Source of the DNA: Trissonchulus latispiculum
Lineage: Eukaryota > Nematoda > Enoplea > Enoplida > Ironidae
Length of the DNA stretch: 64,000 nt
Direction of reading: 5' to 3'
NCBI GenBank assembly: GCA_030248195.1
Contig: JASAND010021436.1
Span: 62,001-126,000 of the forward strand
Part shown: positions 41,171-51,612 of the stretch, piece after piece
How the letters are laid out: each line of letters starts with the position of its first letter
Position numbering within the stretch: the stretch's first letter is position 1
The notes under the pieces: model-generated
What the model was told of the DNA's origin: nothing
Database searches by the model: none
The model's input: the letters and a program-made list of their open reading frames with translations, nothing else
Made by a program: the position numbers and the translations under genes

Positions 41171-43769
41171 GTTCGTTGGCATATACCTTATAGCACGTAA
41201 GTTGTGAGAAATTTCCGTCTATTTCCGGGTAATTAATTGCTTTAAAAGGGAAATCGTCTTTTTTATTATAAATTCTATGGGTAAACTTATCATTGAATAC
41301 TTTAATTGTTAAATCTAACACTTCCGCTACGTATGGACATACATTCACTAAATTCAATTCTAATCCTGGAGGATATATATTTTTATGTTCTGTTTTTATT
41401 AGTCCGTTGTCATTAACAGTTGTTATGTCATCTATATATCTAAATATATTTTGTAAAAGTTCCAATTTTTCTGTATCCATTTTTTGGGTAAGTGTTTTGA
41501 TATACTTAAACTCATACCAAAACAAAACTAAGTTAGCCATGAAAGGTCCGCAGCTAGTGCCCATAGGTATACCAATTTTTTGTCTAAAAACTTTATTTCC
41601 CAGTTTGAAAAACGTATTAGAAATTAACCATTTAACCAATTTGCAAAAGGTTTCGCAATCTAATGCAAATTTAGAATTAGTGTCATTTACAAAATGTGCT
41701 GATTTTTCCAACATAATAACCTTGCGATTGGAGGACCCAAATGCCAACTTAGCTGCACCTTCCACTGCTTCCATGATATGAGTGTGTCTAAGGTTTGTAT
41801 ATAACTGTGTGAAATCGTAGGTATACACGTTTCTAGCCGCGTTCTTATCTGATATTTGTTTTAACCTATCTAATATGGGTTGGTTATTATCTATTATCCA
41901 ATAAGGAGAACATCCACCGTTAAACTTAGCTATGACTTCACTGTATTTTTTGAGTCTTTTAAGTATAACCTTGAAAACTTGGCCTATCCTAATAGACACT
42001 TGATTAGTAACTGCTTTAGTACTAGATATAATAGATCTAAATTTGACTGGTTTTTTGTGAAATTTAGGAATAAGTTGTATATATGGTAAATTAAGATCGT
42101 TATCATCTACTGGAAAACCAAATTGCTGTGACTGTTGTTTTAAGTTATCAATTATTTTGTGCATGGGTATATCACATGGTTCATATGTATCTGAAGTGTT
42201 ATCTCCCAGACCAACTTCTTTTATAAGAGATTGCAGATAAAATTTTTTACAAATAAATGCGTAGTTTTGAGATGCTTTGTCTACCCTGGTTATAATATAT
42301 TTACGTTGTAATTCTATTAATTCTTGTTCAGAATACTGTATAATTTCATGGTTGTCAGGATTGTATGACTTTATTTTATCTATAGCTATATCTAATTGCT
42401 CTAGTACTTTGCTTATCCATAAATTAAATTCATCAATGTTATCTTTGTATTTAGAACTAATGTATTTATATATAGAAATACTAAGAGTTCTATTTATTTC
42501 CTCCCAATTAATAGGTTTAGGAGGCCGGTATTTAGTACCTTTCTCAAAAAGACACCTTAAATTTTTGTCCTTAATTATACCGAGATCTCCTGTTATAACA
42601 TGTAAGTGGTTTTCATCTTTAAAAGGGGATGTATGACAGTCACATTCTATGTTGTCATTTATATTTACTTTATTTATGAATTGCTTGTAGTTAAACACGT
42701 TCATAGAAAAAGGCTTATCGTATGAGAATATTACCATTGGATTTTTATCCAAAGGTTTTGCAATGGTGGGCCAAGCTTTAGAAACGTCTACGTGGTTAAA
42801 TATACTATTTAGGTTCAAGTAATTTATACCTGGATTAATAAAATTTACATAAATTTTAGATCTAACAGGTTTATTTGGTGGTTTTGCCTTATGACTACAT
42901 GTTTTATAGATTATTAAATCCTTTATTATCTCGTCTATTTCTGTTTTATTCCTATCAATTATGTGTAACCATAACGCTTTTGTATCCTTTTTATTAAGAC
43001 TCATAATATTATTAATAATGTTTAGTCGTAGGTTTTTGGGATCCTTAGCATTGAACATATGTAAGTCTGCTACATATTTGTTTGCATTAAAGAGGCTTTT
43101 ATTTTTAGATTTAATGCAGCGTTTCTTTCCTCTTTTCTTTCCTTTTTTGTCTTTTTTCTGAAAGTTATAAAATACCGCATTATCATAGTCTTGTCCCGAT
43201 AATACTTCATTCAAGCCATAAGGATATTTTGTCTTAAGTTTACGAATCCAATACTTTTCTCTTTCTAATCTATTTACTCTGTTCGTTTCTTTATCCCCAG
43301 TATCTTTAAGTCTTTCCAATATCTGAACTTTAAACGTTTTACATATACGGTTGTTAAAATGCTGCATTAAGTATTTACACCCGTGTTTATTATTACATAT
43401 TGACCGTCTATGTTGTCCAATTCTGGTTCTAATAGTTTGTGACGTTTCACCTACATAACCAATATTGCATCCTTCACATTTAATAAAATATATCACGTTA
43501 TTAGTTGAACAAGTGAGTTCTTTTATAGGAATTTCATCTATCATTTGGTACTTTCTGTGTCCATATATTTCTGATATTATAACGTTATCATTCATAACAG
43601 GGCATAATTTACAAGTTTTCTGTCCACATTTCTTAAACTTAGATGTAACGCCTGACCGAGATAGGGTAGAGAGGTCCGAGGTCGAATCCGAAAATCCACT
43701 GGTGGGCCTTATATTCTGCTCCCCCGCTACAGAGGCCCTGGAGCCATGGTTCGTAAGTTGTGCTGCCAT
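40965..43769 (-). CDS. Penelope-like element protein: N-terminal GIY-YIG endonuclease and C-terminal reverse transcriptase
   Basis: 934 residues from the first ATG at 43769, uninterrupted. A Cys-rich knuckle (C-x4-C-x2-C) near residue 45 leads into a GIY-YIG nuclease at ~75-165, with Y-V-G-E-T and R-x-R-x2-Q-H signatures and extra Cys/His pairs. A long linker includes a C-D-C-H motif and an H-V-I-T-G-D-L motif followed by K-Y-R-P-P. The reverse transcriptase carries Y-D-F-T-Q-L-Y, G-I-P-M-G-T-S-C-G and Y-I-D-D catalytic boxes at ~690-840. Canonical Penelope elements have the nuclease after the reverse transcriptase; here it precedes it, as in the Naiad and Chlamys groups. Some Naiad proteins contain in-frame UGA (selenocysteine); none is present here. 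Confidence 0.92.
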   Translation of the reverse strand: MAAQLTNHGSRASVAGEQNIRPTSGFSDSTSDLSTLSRSGVTSKFKKCGQKTCKLCPVMNDNVIISEIYGHRKYQMIDEIPIKELTCSTNNVIYFIKCEGCNIGYVGETSQTIRTRIGQHRRSICNNKHGCKYLMQHFNNRICKTFKVQILERLKDTGDKETNRVNRLEREKYWIRKLKTKYPYGLNEVLSGQDYDNAVFYNFQKKDKKGKKRGKKRCIKSKNKSLFNANKYVADLHMFNAKDPKNLRLNIINNIMSLNKKDTKALWLHIIDRNKTEIDEIIKDLIIYKTCSHKAKPPNKPVRSKIYVNFINPGINYLNLNSIFNHVDVSKAWPTIAKPLDKNPMVIFSYDKPFSMNVFNYKQFINKVNINDNIECDCHTSPFKDENHLHVITGDLGIIKDKNLRCLFEKGTKYRPPKPINWEEINRTLSISIYKYISSKYKDNIDEFNLWISKVLEQLDIAIDKIKSYNPDNHEIIQYSEQELIELQRKYIITRVDKASQNYAFICKKFYLQSLIKEVGLGDNTSDTYEPCDIPMHKIIDNLKQQSQQFGFPVDDNDLNLPYIQLIPKFHKKPVKFRSIISSTKAVTNQVSIRIGQVFKVILKRLKKYSEVIAKFNGGCSPYWIIDNNQPILDRLKQISDKNAARNVYTYDFTQLYTNLRHTHIMEAVEGAAKLAFGSSNRKVIMLEKSAHFVNDTNSKFALDCETFCKLVKWLISNTFFKLGNKVFRQKIGIPMGTSCGPFMANLVLFWYEFKYIKTLTQKMDTEKLELLQNIFRYIDDITTVNDNGLIKTEHKNIYPPGLELNLVNVCPYVAEVLDLTIKVFNDKFTHRIYNKKDDFPFKAINYPEIDGNFSQLTCYKVYANELSRISKLSYYETDFIVQSAKLVKTLRNKQYSNRKLRRFFLKTVEKLSKTRQFSFTPLDGWLQLTSQIG

Positions 43770-44471
43770 TTTGAAATGAAGAAGTGCGTGTGAACCCCAC
43801 ACGCAAGGGTCCTAGTAGACAAGTCCGATCCGTGGTCTGGAAGGATGTAGTCAGGCGATACAGGTTGCCATTATTGTTTGTGATATTTATAATCTTAATA
43901 CGAATAAACAAATGCAGATTCTACAATTAACTAATAGGAAGTCATAAGACGGTTCAAATCATATATATAGTAAGTTATCTTACATCTTAGTAACGTAGAA
44001 CTGTAGTACGATCTCTAAGTATCAGAGAACGTAGAAGACTGTAGTACGATCATCGGACTTAACCAATGAACGTAAAAAAAACTGTAGTACGATCATCGGA
44101 GTTAACCAATGAACGTAAAGACTGTAGTACGAACAGTGGCAAGCCACTGATCGTAGGTTGGTGCATAGTACATATATATTGATATTACATATTAACAAAA
44201 TGTATGCTAACAAGTAACAAACAGAGCAATGAGACACGTAGCCTAATAAGCCTTATAGTCAAACTATGTACGCAGCACTTGCATTCTCGTTCTTTACCGT
44301 TGTTACTAGTTGGTTTGGTACAATAAAAGTGTAGATCACGAACTAAACTATACATAATTTGATGTAAAATTTTTATTGATAAAACATATCAAAACGCCAG
44401 AGGCGTTGGTGTGGACAAGGATAGAACGAGAGTACAAACTCTACGAGCCCTCCACCCTATTCCACACAGTA
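43770..44471 (-). other. 5' untranslated region of the Penelope-like unit, with tandem repeats
   Basis: Four copies of a CTGTAGTACGA-containing unit lie at ~44000-44134, two of them with an extended ~48-bp repeat that includes TTAACCAATGAACG. No gene is present. Confidence 0.65.
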
Positions 44472-45073
44472 ATATGTGAAATAATTAGTTGTGCGTCAAA
44501 CGTACCATCAGTTTTACACTTATACTATTATCGCGTGGCTTCTCCATAATCGTAAGAGACTGCCAGAGCAATACCGTGTAGCAATACAACAATACGCTGT
44601 GAAAGCAATTTAGTTGCACATTGCAAATGATAGAAGTGTATACAGTTACACATAAACAGAAAATGTACATACAATCTATATAAGTAGTGCATGCGACCGT
44701 AACCAGACCATATCCACACACTGTGCGGCTCGTCAGTGGTTCAGTGTGGAACACAGTTTTTTACAAATGTTTTTAAGAAAACCATAAAAATAAATGAAAA
44801 AGGTTTCGCCGCTGGTCGCCTCAAGAAGTGAAGTTAAACAAGCATAGATAGTGCTAAACGTATATTTCTATCCAATTTGACTTGTAAGCTGTAACCATCC
44901 GTCTAAAGGGGTGAAACTGAATTGTCTTGTTTTGGAGAGCTTTTCTACTGTTTTTAGGAAAAAACGTCTTAGTTTTCGGTTACTATATTGTTTATTCCTA
45001 AGTGTTTTTACTAATTTTGCGCTTTGTACAATGAAGTCTGTTTCATAATAGCTCAACTTAGAAATTCTACTTA
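44472..45073 (-). repeat. 602-bp direct repeat, upstream partial copy
   Basis: A truncated 5' copy of the element's 3' end, ending where GPCR 3' sequence resumes at 45074. Confidence 0.9.
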
Positions 45074-45084
45074 ATATGTTATGT

Positions 45085-46137
45085 TTATAGAGGGGTTTCC
45101 AGCAGGCCAGCAAACTGTTCTCTTTGATTTGCTCGATTTATGGTAGGCGTGGATCGTCTGAAACTAATATTGCTTCTGTATCCATTGTTAAGCACAACCT
45201 GTAGGATAGAGCTGTAGCCGGCAAAAATGAAGGGTAAGCACTGCGTTAGGTTCATCAGAAATATGGAATTGCTGTGACTCGGATCGGCTAGATAGGCTCC
45301 GACTGAGACAAACCAGTGCGGCGTCCAACAGACTACACAAAACAGTATTGTAATGGTCAGATTCCGAATTGCTTTGCAATAGATCCGTCTTGAAGCGTCA
45401 GATCTGGCACTGTTGACTCGTTTCAGTATGATATATAGGAGGATATTGTAGAATACAATGACGCATATTAGGGGAAGCAAAAAGGCCAGGGCTAGCGAGG
45501 ATAAGTTTAGGATTAACAAGATTCTATCTGGCGGATTTAGAAGACATTTTTGTGTCAAAGTTTGAGAGGATTTGCCCTGTAGGACGTACACATCTGCGTA
45601 CATGAAAACTGGTAAGAGAAGTAAAGTACAATAGACAAGATTTGACAGACACAGACAGGACAGAGTCATTCTGCGCTTCCAAGTTGATGTAAAGATGGCC
45701 AAAGGCGAGGAGGTGGATTTAATTTTCAAACAAAAGTATCCCGTTACTTCAACCAGTGTGACGACTAGAATCGATTTGGATACACACTCCAGAGTCCAAT
45801 GAAGGATACAAGCCAAACTACCAAATGGCCAGTAACCCAAAATCAGATCAATAACTATCAACGGAATCACTGATAGGATGATCAGACACACAAATGATAG
45901 GCAGATATTGATCATCAGCGTGGACGATTGAACCCGTTTCCTGATCAATTTTCGTCGATTATCTTTGATAGCAATTGCACTGACCGCGATCGAATAAATG
46001 TTGGACAGTATTCCAGTTGTAAAAATTACACTGTAAGATATCACCAGGACGATTTCTTCTATCGATGGATCTTTGATCCGAGCCTTCCAATCTGCCGTTT
46101 GATTGGTGGCAATTAGTTGCTGCAATCTTACCCACAT
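45085..46137 (-). CDS. Rhodopsin-family GPCR (peptide-receptor-like), atypical motifs
   Basis: 350 residues from an ATG 4 bp after a good splice acceptor (TTTCAG at ~46142), so a 5' UTR intron is likely. Seven hydrophobic segments are visible. Conserved elements are the Cys at the top of helix 3 (L-A-C-I-L) and its partner in loop 2 (Q-K-C-L-L), and C-W-T-P in helix 6, which resembles somatostatin/galanin-type and nematode neuropeptide receptors. The helix 3 D-R-Y is absent (E-V-T-G-Y-F-C instead), and the helix 7 N-P-x2-Y is replaced by A-G-Y-S-S-I-L-Q. Unusual signalling or an orphan nematode clade is possible. The ligand is unknown. A Penelope-like element lies 11 bp past the stop and must have displaced the original 3' UTR. 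Confidence 0.82.
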   Translation of the reverse strand: MWVRLQQLIATNQTADWKARIKDPSIEEIVLVISYSVIFTTGILSNIYSIAVSAIAIKDNRRKLIRKRVQSSTLMINICLSFVCLIILSVIPLIVIDLILGYWPFGSLACILHWTLECVSKSILVVTLVEVTGYFCLKIKSTSSPLAIFTSTWKRRMTLSCLCLSNLVYCTLLLLPVFMYADVYVLQGKSSQTLTQKCLLNPPDRILLILNLSSLALAFLLPLICVIVFYNILLYIILKRVNSARSDASRRIYCKAIRNLTITILFCVVCWTPHWFVSVGAYLADPSHSNSIFLMNLTQCLPFIFAGYSSILQVVLNNGYRSNISFRRSTPTINRANQREQFAGLLETPL

Positions 46138-46143
46138 TTTTCC

Positions 46144-47984
46144 TGAAACAGAGACAATAGTTTCATACTTAAAGTTTGATGAATAAAACAAGAGGTTTTA
46201 TTAAAACTTTACAGAGAAATTTAATTCGGTGACTTCTACCAGGCAGACAGGTAAATCAAGAAATCGTGACCGAGTAAGTGATGCTAACAAATTACATTGC
46301 TTTGCTTAGGATAGGATAATCGAGAACGGAAGAGCAGAAGATTCCGTTCCAACAAAGCTTCAGTTCTTCGAATTGATTATTATACGAATTCCATTTATAG
46401 ATGAATCAGTTAGACCATAAAAATTATCACTAGGAGCCCCATTGAACCTAATTAGTATTTTAGGTTCTTTATTTCTGCCGTAGCGGAATAACACAAAGCA
46501 TAGGCCAAGCTTTCCATCATTTCATGGGGAAAGCAAATGAGTTGAGATTAGGAGGTATTTGCTCATAGCTTAAGGGAATTCCAATGCGGTGCTGTGAGAC
46601 AGTTTTTTGCGTTTCCTATGGTGATCCTATGTAGTTAGTGATCAAGAGAACTTGATGTCTGATCAGAACAATGTATCAAGTGGGACGTCATTTGAATGTT
46701 AAATTGATGGAACACTGGAACAGACCATGTGAAATAAATCTGATTCCACAACATTCTCAGTCACAATGTTTGGAAAACACAATTAGTGTTCATACTAGTT
46801 GAAACTATCCATTGAAATGAAAGACAGATTGAGAAAAATTGAAATTAATTAATGAATTTCAGTGAATTAAATAGAAATCAACATTGGTAGTGCACACACT
46901 CATGGCTTTTCTATTTTCTATTTTCTATGGCAAATTTAGCTGACAGTTGTGGTTTATGAAATATTTACATTTATGGAGCTTGTAGCCGTCATTATTTTTT
47001 TAATTAGTTAGTTTAGTTATCTGCAGTCTCAGAGGTGTGAAAAGTCCAGACAGCTAACGTAAATAAGAAGAATAAATAGCTTGTCGAAACCATATGCATG
47101 TAATTATATTCACGGGCTATTTCTAGCAAGTGGAAACGTTTTGGTTTTTCTAAATAAGCTCGAATTCAACGGTTCTTTGTATAACTGTTCAATAGACCAG
47201 AACTACCTCAATCCAGACAAGATAGCTAGGCAACTAGGCTTCATGGCGCAGGAGGGAAGTTGTGACTAAGGTAAACAACCAAGTTTCTACTACACCTACG
47301 CTGGAAGACATGGGAAAAGCTTGACACCGGCAAGAAAAGTTGTAATTAGGTATCTCGCTGAAGTCTTATTATGAACCCTGTCGCGTATCATTTTCAATCT
47401 AGATGTTTGCTGACAGGAAATTACAGTCCAAGCTACAGAGAAGCTAAGGCTATCAGTAGCCAGTTTTATTTTATGATGGATAAATCATAATTATTCATAG
47501 GCTAGGTAATCAAGCCATCAGACAGTCGTTGAAGTCTTTGAATTGAGAAAAAGACTCCAAGCATAACAGGAGATTCGATACTATACTTTCGTAAACAAGA
47601 GAAACTAAACTATATATTTTTAAAACTTAATCCTACAAGCTGGCAAACAGCCCACTTTTGGTACGGTGAACCGTTATCAGTGTATAATGCCTTACGTCAC
47701 TGCCGCGCGTTGTCCCTTCTGCCCCCGCAACAGCCTAGCCATAGACCCTGAGAATATTGGATCTTTAACCTCATAGCGAAAACAACTGGGGCATGGAAAC
47801 TTTTACAAAGCCATCTAATTAATAGTGAAGGAGAGCAAATATTTTGAAATTAAGTAAGATTTGTCTGCCAAAGCTTTCTTCTTCTCCGGAAATGATGAGG
47901 TTGGGTGGTGAACTATTTTTAGCACAATACCACAATACTTCTTTAATATATGTTAATAACTTTGATTACTACGACGTCTGTCGG
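46144..47984. other. Non-coding stretch upstream of the GPCR
   Basis: AT-rich; presumably holds the GPCR 5' exon and promoter. No specific feature is supported. Confidence 0.4.
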
Positions 47985-48116
47985 CCTGTAAAGATTTCAC
48001 CTCGGCCCGGCCCGTTTGAAAAATTTTCGACCTCGGCCCGGCCCGCAAACAAATTTTTCAACTTCGGCCCGACCCGGCCCGTTTCACCATAAGCTCGGTC
48101 TGGAACGGGCCGGGCC
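47985..48116. repeat. GGCCCG-rich subterminal repeat fragment
   Basis: Five or six CGGCCCGGCCCG-like units resemble the ends of the hAT-like element at 22956-24169. It is cut at the border of the following foldback. Confidence 0.5.
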
Positions 48117-49383
48117 GGTGTCGTATAATATTTTCCCCCCGTGATATTTTCCCCCCTATAGGGTATAAAATTTTTCACGCCGTGATATTTTCCCTCCTGT
48201 AAACCCAGCCAAATGGTGCAGCAAATTTAACAGGGTCAAAACAGCAACTCTGTTGAAATGTTGGTAGTTGCAAGTAAAATGCTGAAAACAATTTTACAAG
48301 TTAATTTTAGTTATTATTTAATTGTTTAATTAATGTTAATTTGCATGCTAAAAAGAAATTACTTTTGCACTTGTTTTTAACACTGTTTAAAAAGTGTAAA
48401 AAACTGGTAATTTTTGATTAGTTTGTTAGTAATTGTTGTTAATAAATCAATTCTGCAACTATTAATAAATGTAAAAATGTTTTTTTTTCAACTTTTTGCT
48501 TCTCTTATTGTTTGGAAATCTAATTTTTACAGTTTTTTTACGAGTTGTTAAATTTCGGATCTTTAACAGGCTTTTTACCATTTTTACAAAAGGTTTGTAA
48601 AATCAACACTTTTTTAATATTTTAATGCATTTTTACAGCACTGTTTCTTATTTTTCACACTTGTCACCGTTGAATATTCATTAAGTTTCCCTCATCGCAA
48701 ATTATAAACAACTTTAGTTTTCAGTAACTGCTGAAGATGGAATATTTTGATCCTTCCAGCCAAAAAAATCTTAAAATATAGCTTTCTATTTGTTCCGAAC
48801 CAAAACGAAATTCTGTTTTTAGTTAATTTTTTCTAGTTGTTTTCAAACACTGTTCATCACATCACAGGATGAGCCTAAAAAATTTAAATTTACTTGGAGA
48901 ACATTTTACTATTGTAAATTACTAAGTATTATAAATCCGAAGTTAAAGATCCGAAATTTAACAACTCGTAAAACCTGTAAAAATTAGATTTCCAAATAAT
49001 AAGAAAAGCAAAAATTTTAAAAACATTTTTTTTACATTTTTACATTTTTACATTTTTACATTTTTGCAGTTATTACTAGTTGCAAAATTAATTTATTAAC
49101 AAAACAATTACTAGCAAACTAATCAAAAATTACCAGTTTTTAGGCTTTTTAAACAGCGTTAAAAACAAATGCAAAAATAATTTCTTTTTAACATGCAAAT
49201 TAACATTAATTAAACAATTAACTAATAACTAATTAACTTGTAAAATTGTTTTCAGCATTTTACTTGCAACTTACCAACATTTCAATAGAGTTGCTGTTTT
49301 GACCCTGTTAAATTTGCTGCATCATTTGGCTGGGTTTATTTACAGGGGGGAAAATATCACGGGGGGAAATATTATACGACACC
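48117..49383. mobile_element. Foldback element, ~1.27 kb
   Basis: The ends are GGTGTCGTATAATATTT and its complement. Each terminus has a repeated GTGATATTTTCCCCCC motif, and the arms pair almost to the middle (~48750). There is no coding capacity. Confidence 0.85.
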
Positions 49384-51612
49384 GGGCTTACGGGTCTGAA
49401 TGAAGGTCTCTAGAGGAAAGTGAGTACAAATACACAGCATAGTTCCATGTCGGTGCTTTTGCATCCGTTTATCCTAGGCAGAACGTCGGTGACAAACTAT
49501 GTGGCAAGTCAAAACAATTTTGACCAAACTTTACCCACAGAACCGAACTTTTGAGAGTAGACTAGTGTGACGATGTTTCAACTCGTTTACTCTACTGGCC
49601 AGTTAATAAATTAAATTTTACTTTTTACCAGTTTTGTGCCAAACGGATTAAACTGATTTTGTTACATTTAGGTACTCATACTCATCTAACGAAGGTCCCC
49701 CAAAGACATTGCTTGGAGAAAAGGCTGAGCTGGCCAAAACCCAGCCTTTAACACTGACATGAAAGGTTGTATCTCTAAACTGATAAGACTGGTGTTCTCT
49801 GAGCGCCTTTTTGCGAAAAAGTGCCGTAGGGGAGTCAGGGGAGTAGGGGAGAGGAAGTTAAAATTAGGCAGTTTGCTCAAGTTTGGCTTCTCCCCTTTTA
49901 GCTATTTCACGAATTAGATTTTAGTCAAATTTAACTCGTTCAACTCCGGTTAACAATCTGATTTCTTCGAGGACTTGCCCCCGCCCCTCTGTGGGAGTCC
50001 TGAAGAGATGGCACCAACGGATGTCCAGGACGCCATGAAAATGTCATGAACACTTCTGCTTCTCAGTAGCATTGCATCTGTTTCGTGTAATTGCATTATT
50101 CAATTATGCAAGCCTAGTACTTGGGCCATACGCAAAATTGTGGTGGGGTCACCCCTTTTCACGATTACATCAGGAATGCGACAGGAAACGAGGAAAATCC
50201 ATGCTAAATTCTTTGCGAAGAGGCTCTGAGAAAAGAAGCGAAAAGGTTTATCGTACTGGCAAAGTATGATAACAGTAACTGAAGAAGCCAAGAGTTTGCA
50301 ATCAGCTTCAGGTCTTCAAGCGAAACATGGCGGATCAATATGAATAAGAAGATCAACAATAATAATTTATCTTATAGGCTTCTGATACCTGTCAATTAAC
50401 TGAAATGTTCTATATTCTAAAAGTACCTCCTGACCGTTCAACCCCCGTGTTAGACTTAATTCATTTGCTAATTAGCTGAATGTGACAGATACGCTTTCAT
50501 AATCCGTTAATCTTTGTTAGAAGTTTTTTAATATATTCCTTTTATTTCTAATAAAAGGCTTCGCCTTACGCCCCGCATCTAAAGTTATTTCAGAGTTGAA
50601 TTCAATAGAAATTATATTTATCTCTCAAGCATGGCTCACAATAAGTCCATTTATGACCTCATTAATTATATGACACGAAATCTTGGCGAATACAGATCAT
50701 TGGAAAGTTGACAGTCAAACTGCTATTTTGGGAACAAGTTGGCGCTCAGCAGAACTTCGTTTATAGAACAACTTTTTTTACAGCCACCTCACCCCAGTCG
50801 GTACGCCGGTTAGGAGTAGTGTCAGCGATTTTAGAACTTTGTCTGGGTGGTGGGGTTGCTGACACTGAATAACTGCCGTCGCAATTATCCGAGGTGTTCT
50901 ACAAGGCTATCAGTACGTCCATTACTTTCACCGTAATGGAGGTCCTGTGGTAGCTCCACCTCGCAGGCGGCCACCCCTTGACATTCTCGGTAAATTGCCA
51001 AAGGTGGGAAGTCCAGGGTTTCCCCCAGAGGAATTTAGTGCGGCTCCAGGTTGAAGCCGGAGAGAACAATGATCAGAGTAGATCGATTGTTCAATTTTAG
51101 ATCCCATGGATCTGAACTTTCGTGTTTTTGGTTGATGCGTGCAGAGAGTACAGTCAACATTCCTCTCTGATCAACCTGTGTTCTGCGTAAAACATCATTT
51201 ATCATGTAGCTGTAAACATTATAGAGTAGTTAGATTGACTTAGCTTGTGAATTATATGTTGGGTGAATTGAAGGGGGCCGACCGTTGATCAAATCTTCAT
51301 TGAGCTAAACTTTGTTCTTCGGCTCCACCAATTTCCTCTTGAATCCACTTGAATCCAGCAGTCGCTATGAGACTGCTATTTGCTATCCGCTAGAGTCTTT
51401 GTGTCGCATCGAATACGTTCCGGACCATTCGTACGCAACATTTCAAAACAGGCTGAATCAGTTCAAAGCTGCTATTTAGCCAGCCACTTGGTAAACATAT
51501 ATACATACACGTAAATACATGTAAAAGCTAGCTAATATTTTGTAATAACACGGGTATAGTACATGTATTGAAACTCATCAACAAGGAACCATTGTGCAAG
51601 TCTTATCTTTAT
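49384..51612. other. Non-coding stretch
   Basis: No gene is supported. It contains a GC-richer island at ~50770-51075, listed separately. Confidence 0.4.
50770..51075. other. GC-rich island with a perfect 8-bp stem
   Basis: GTGTCAGC (50819-50826) pairs with GCTGACAC (50858-50865). The island is compositionally distinct from its surroundings and non-coding in all frames. It is a possible structured RNA, and I could not match it to any family. Confidence 0.25.

Larger units (their letters stand above)
40569..45073 (-). mobile_element. Penelope-like retroelement with permuted domains (Naiad/Chlamys type), complete unit plus upstream partial copy
   Basis: The unit reads from ~44471 down to 40569 and is preceded by a 602-bp copy of its own 3' end (44472-45073, matching 40569-41170). 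Both copies contain the same 89-codon open stretch with no change, so the insertion is young. A partial tandem 3' segment upstream of a full unit is the usual organisation of Penelope-like elements. The insertion lies 11 bp beyond the stop of the GPCR gene. The stem GTGTGGA (44409-44415)/TCCACAC (44461-44467) lies at the unit boundary. Confidence 0.88.

Noticed and set aside
44360..44472. Hammerhead ribozyme in the Penelope-like element
   Set aside because: A closing stem is present, but I could not find the conserved CUGANGA and GAAA core on either strand.
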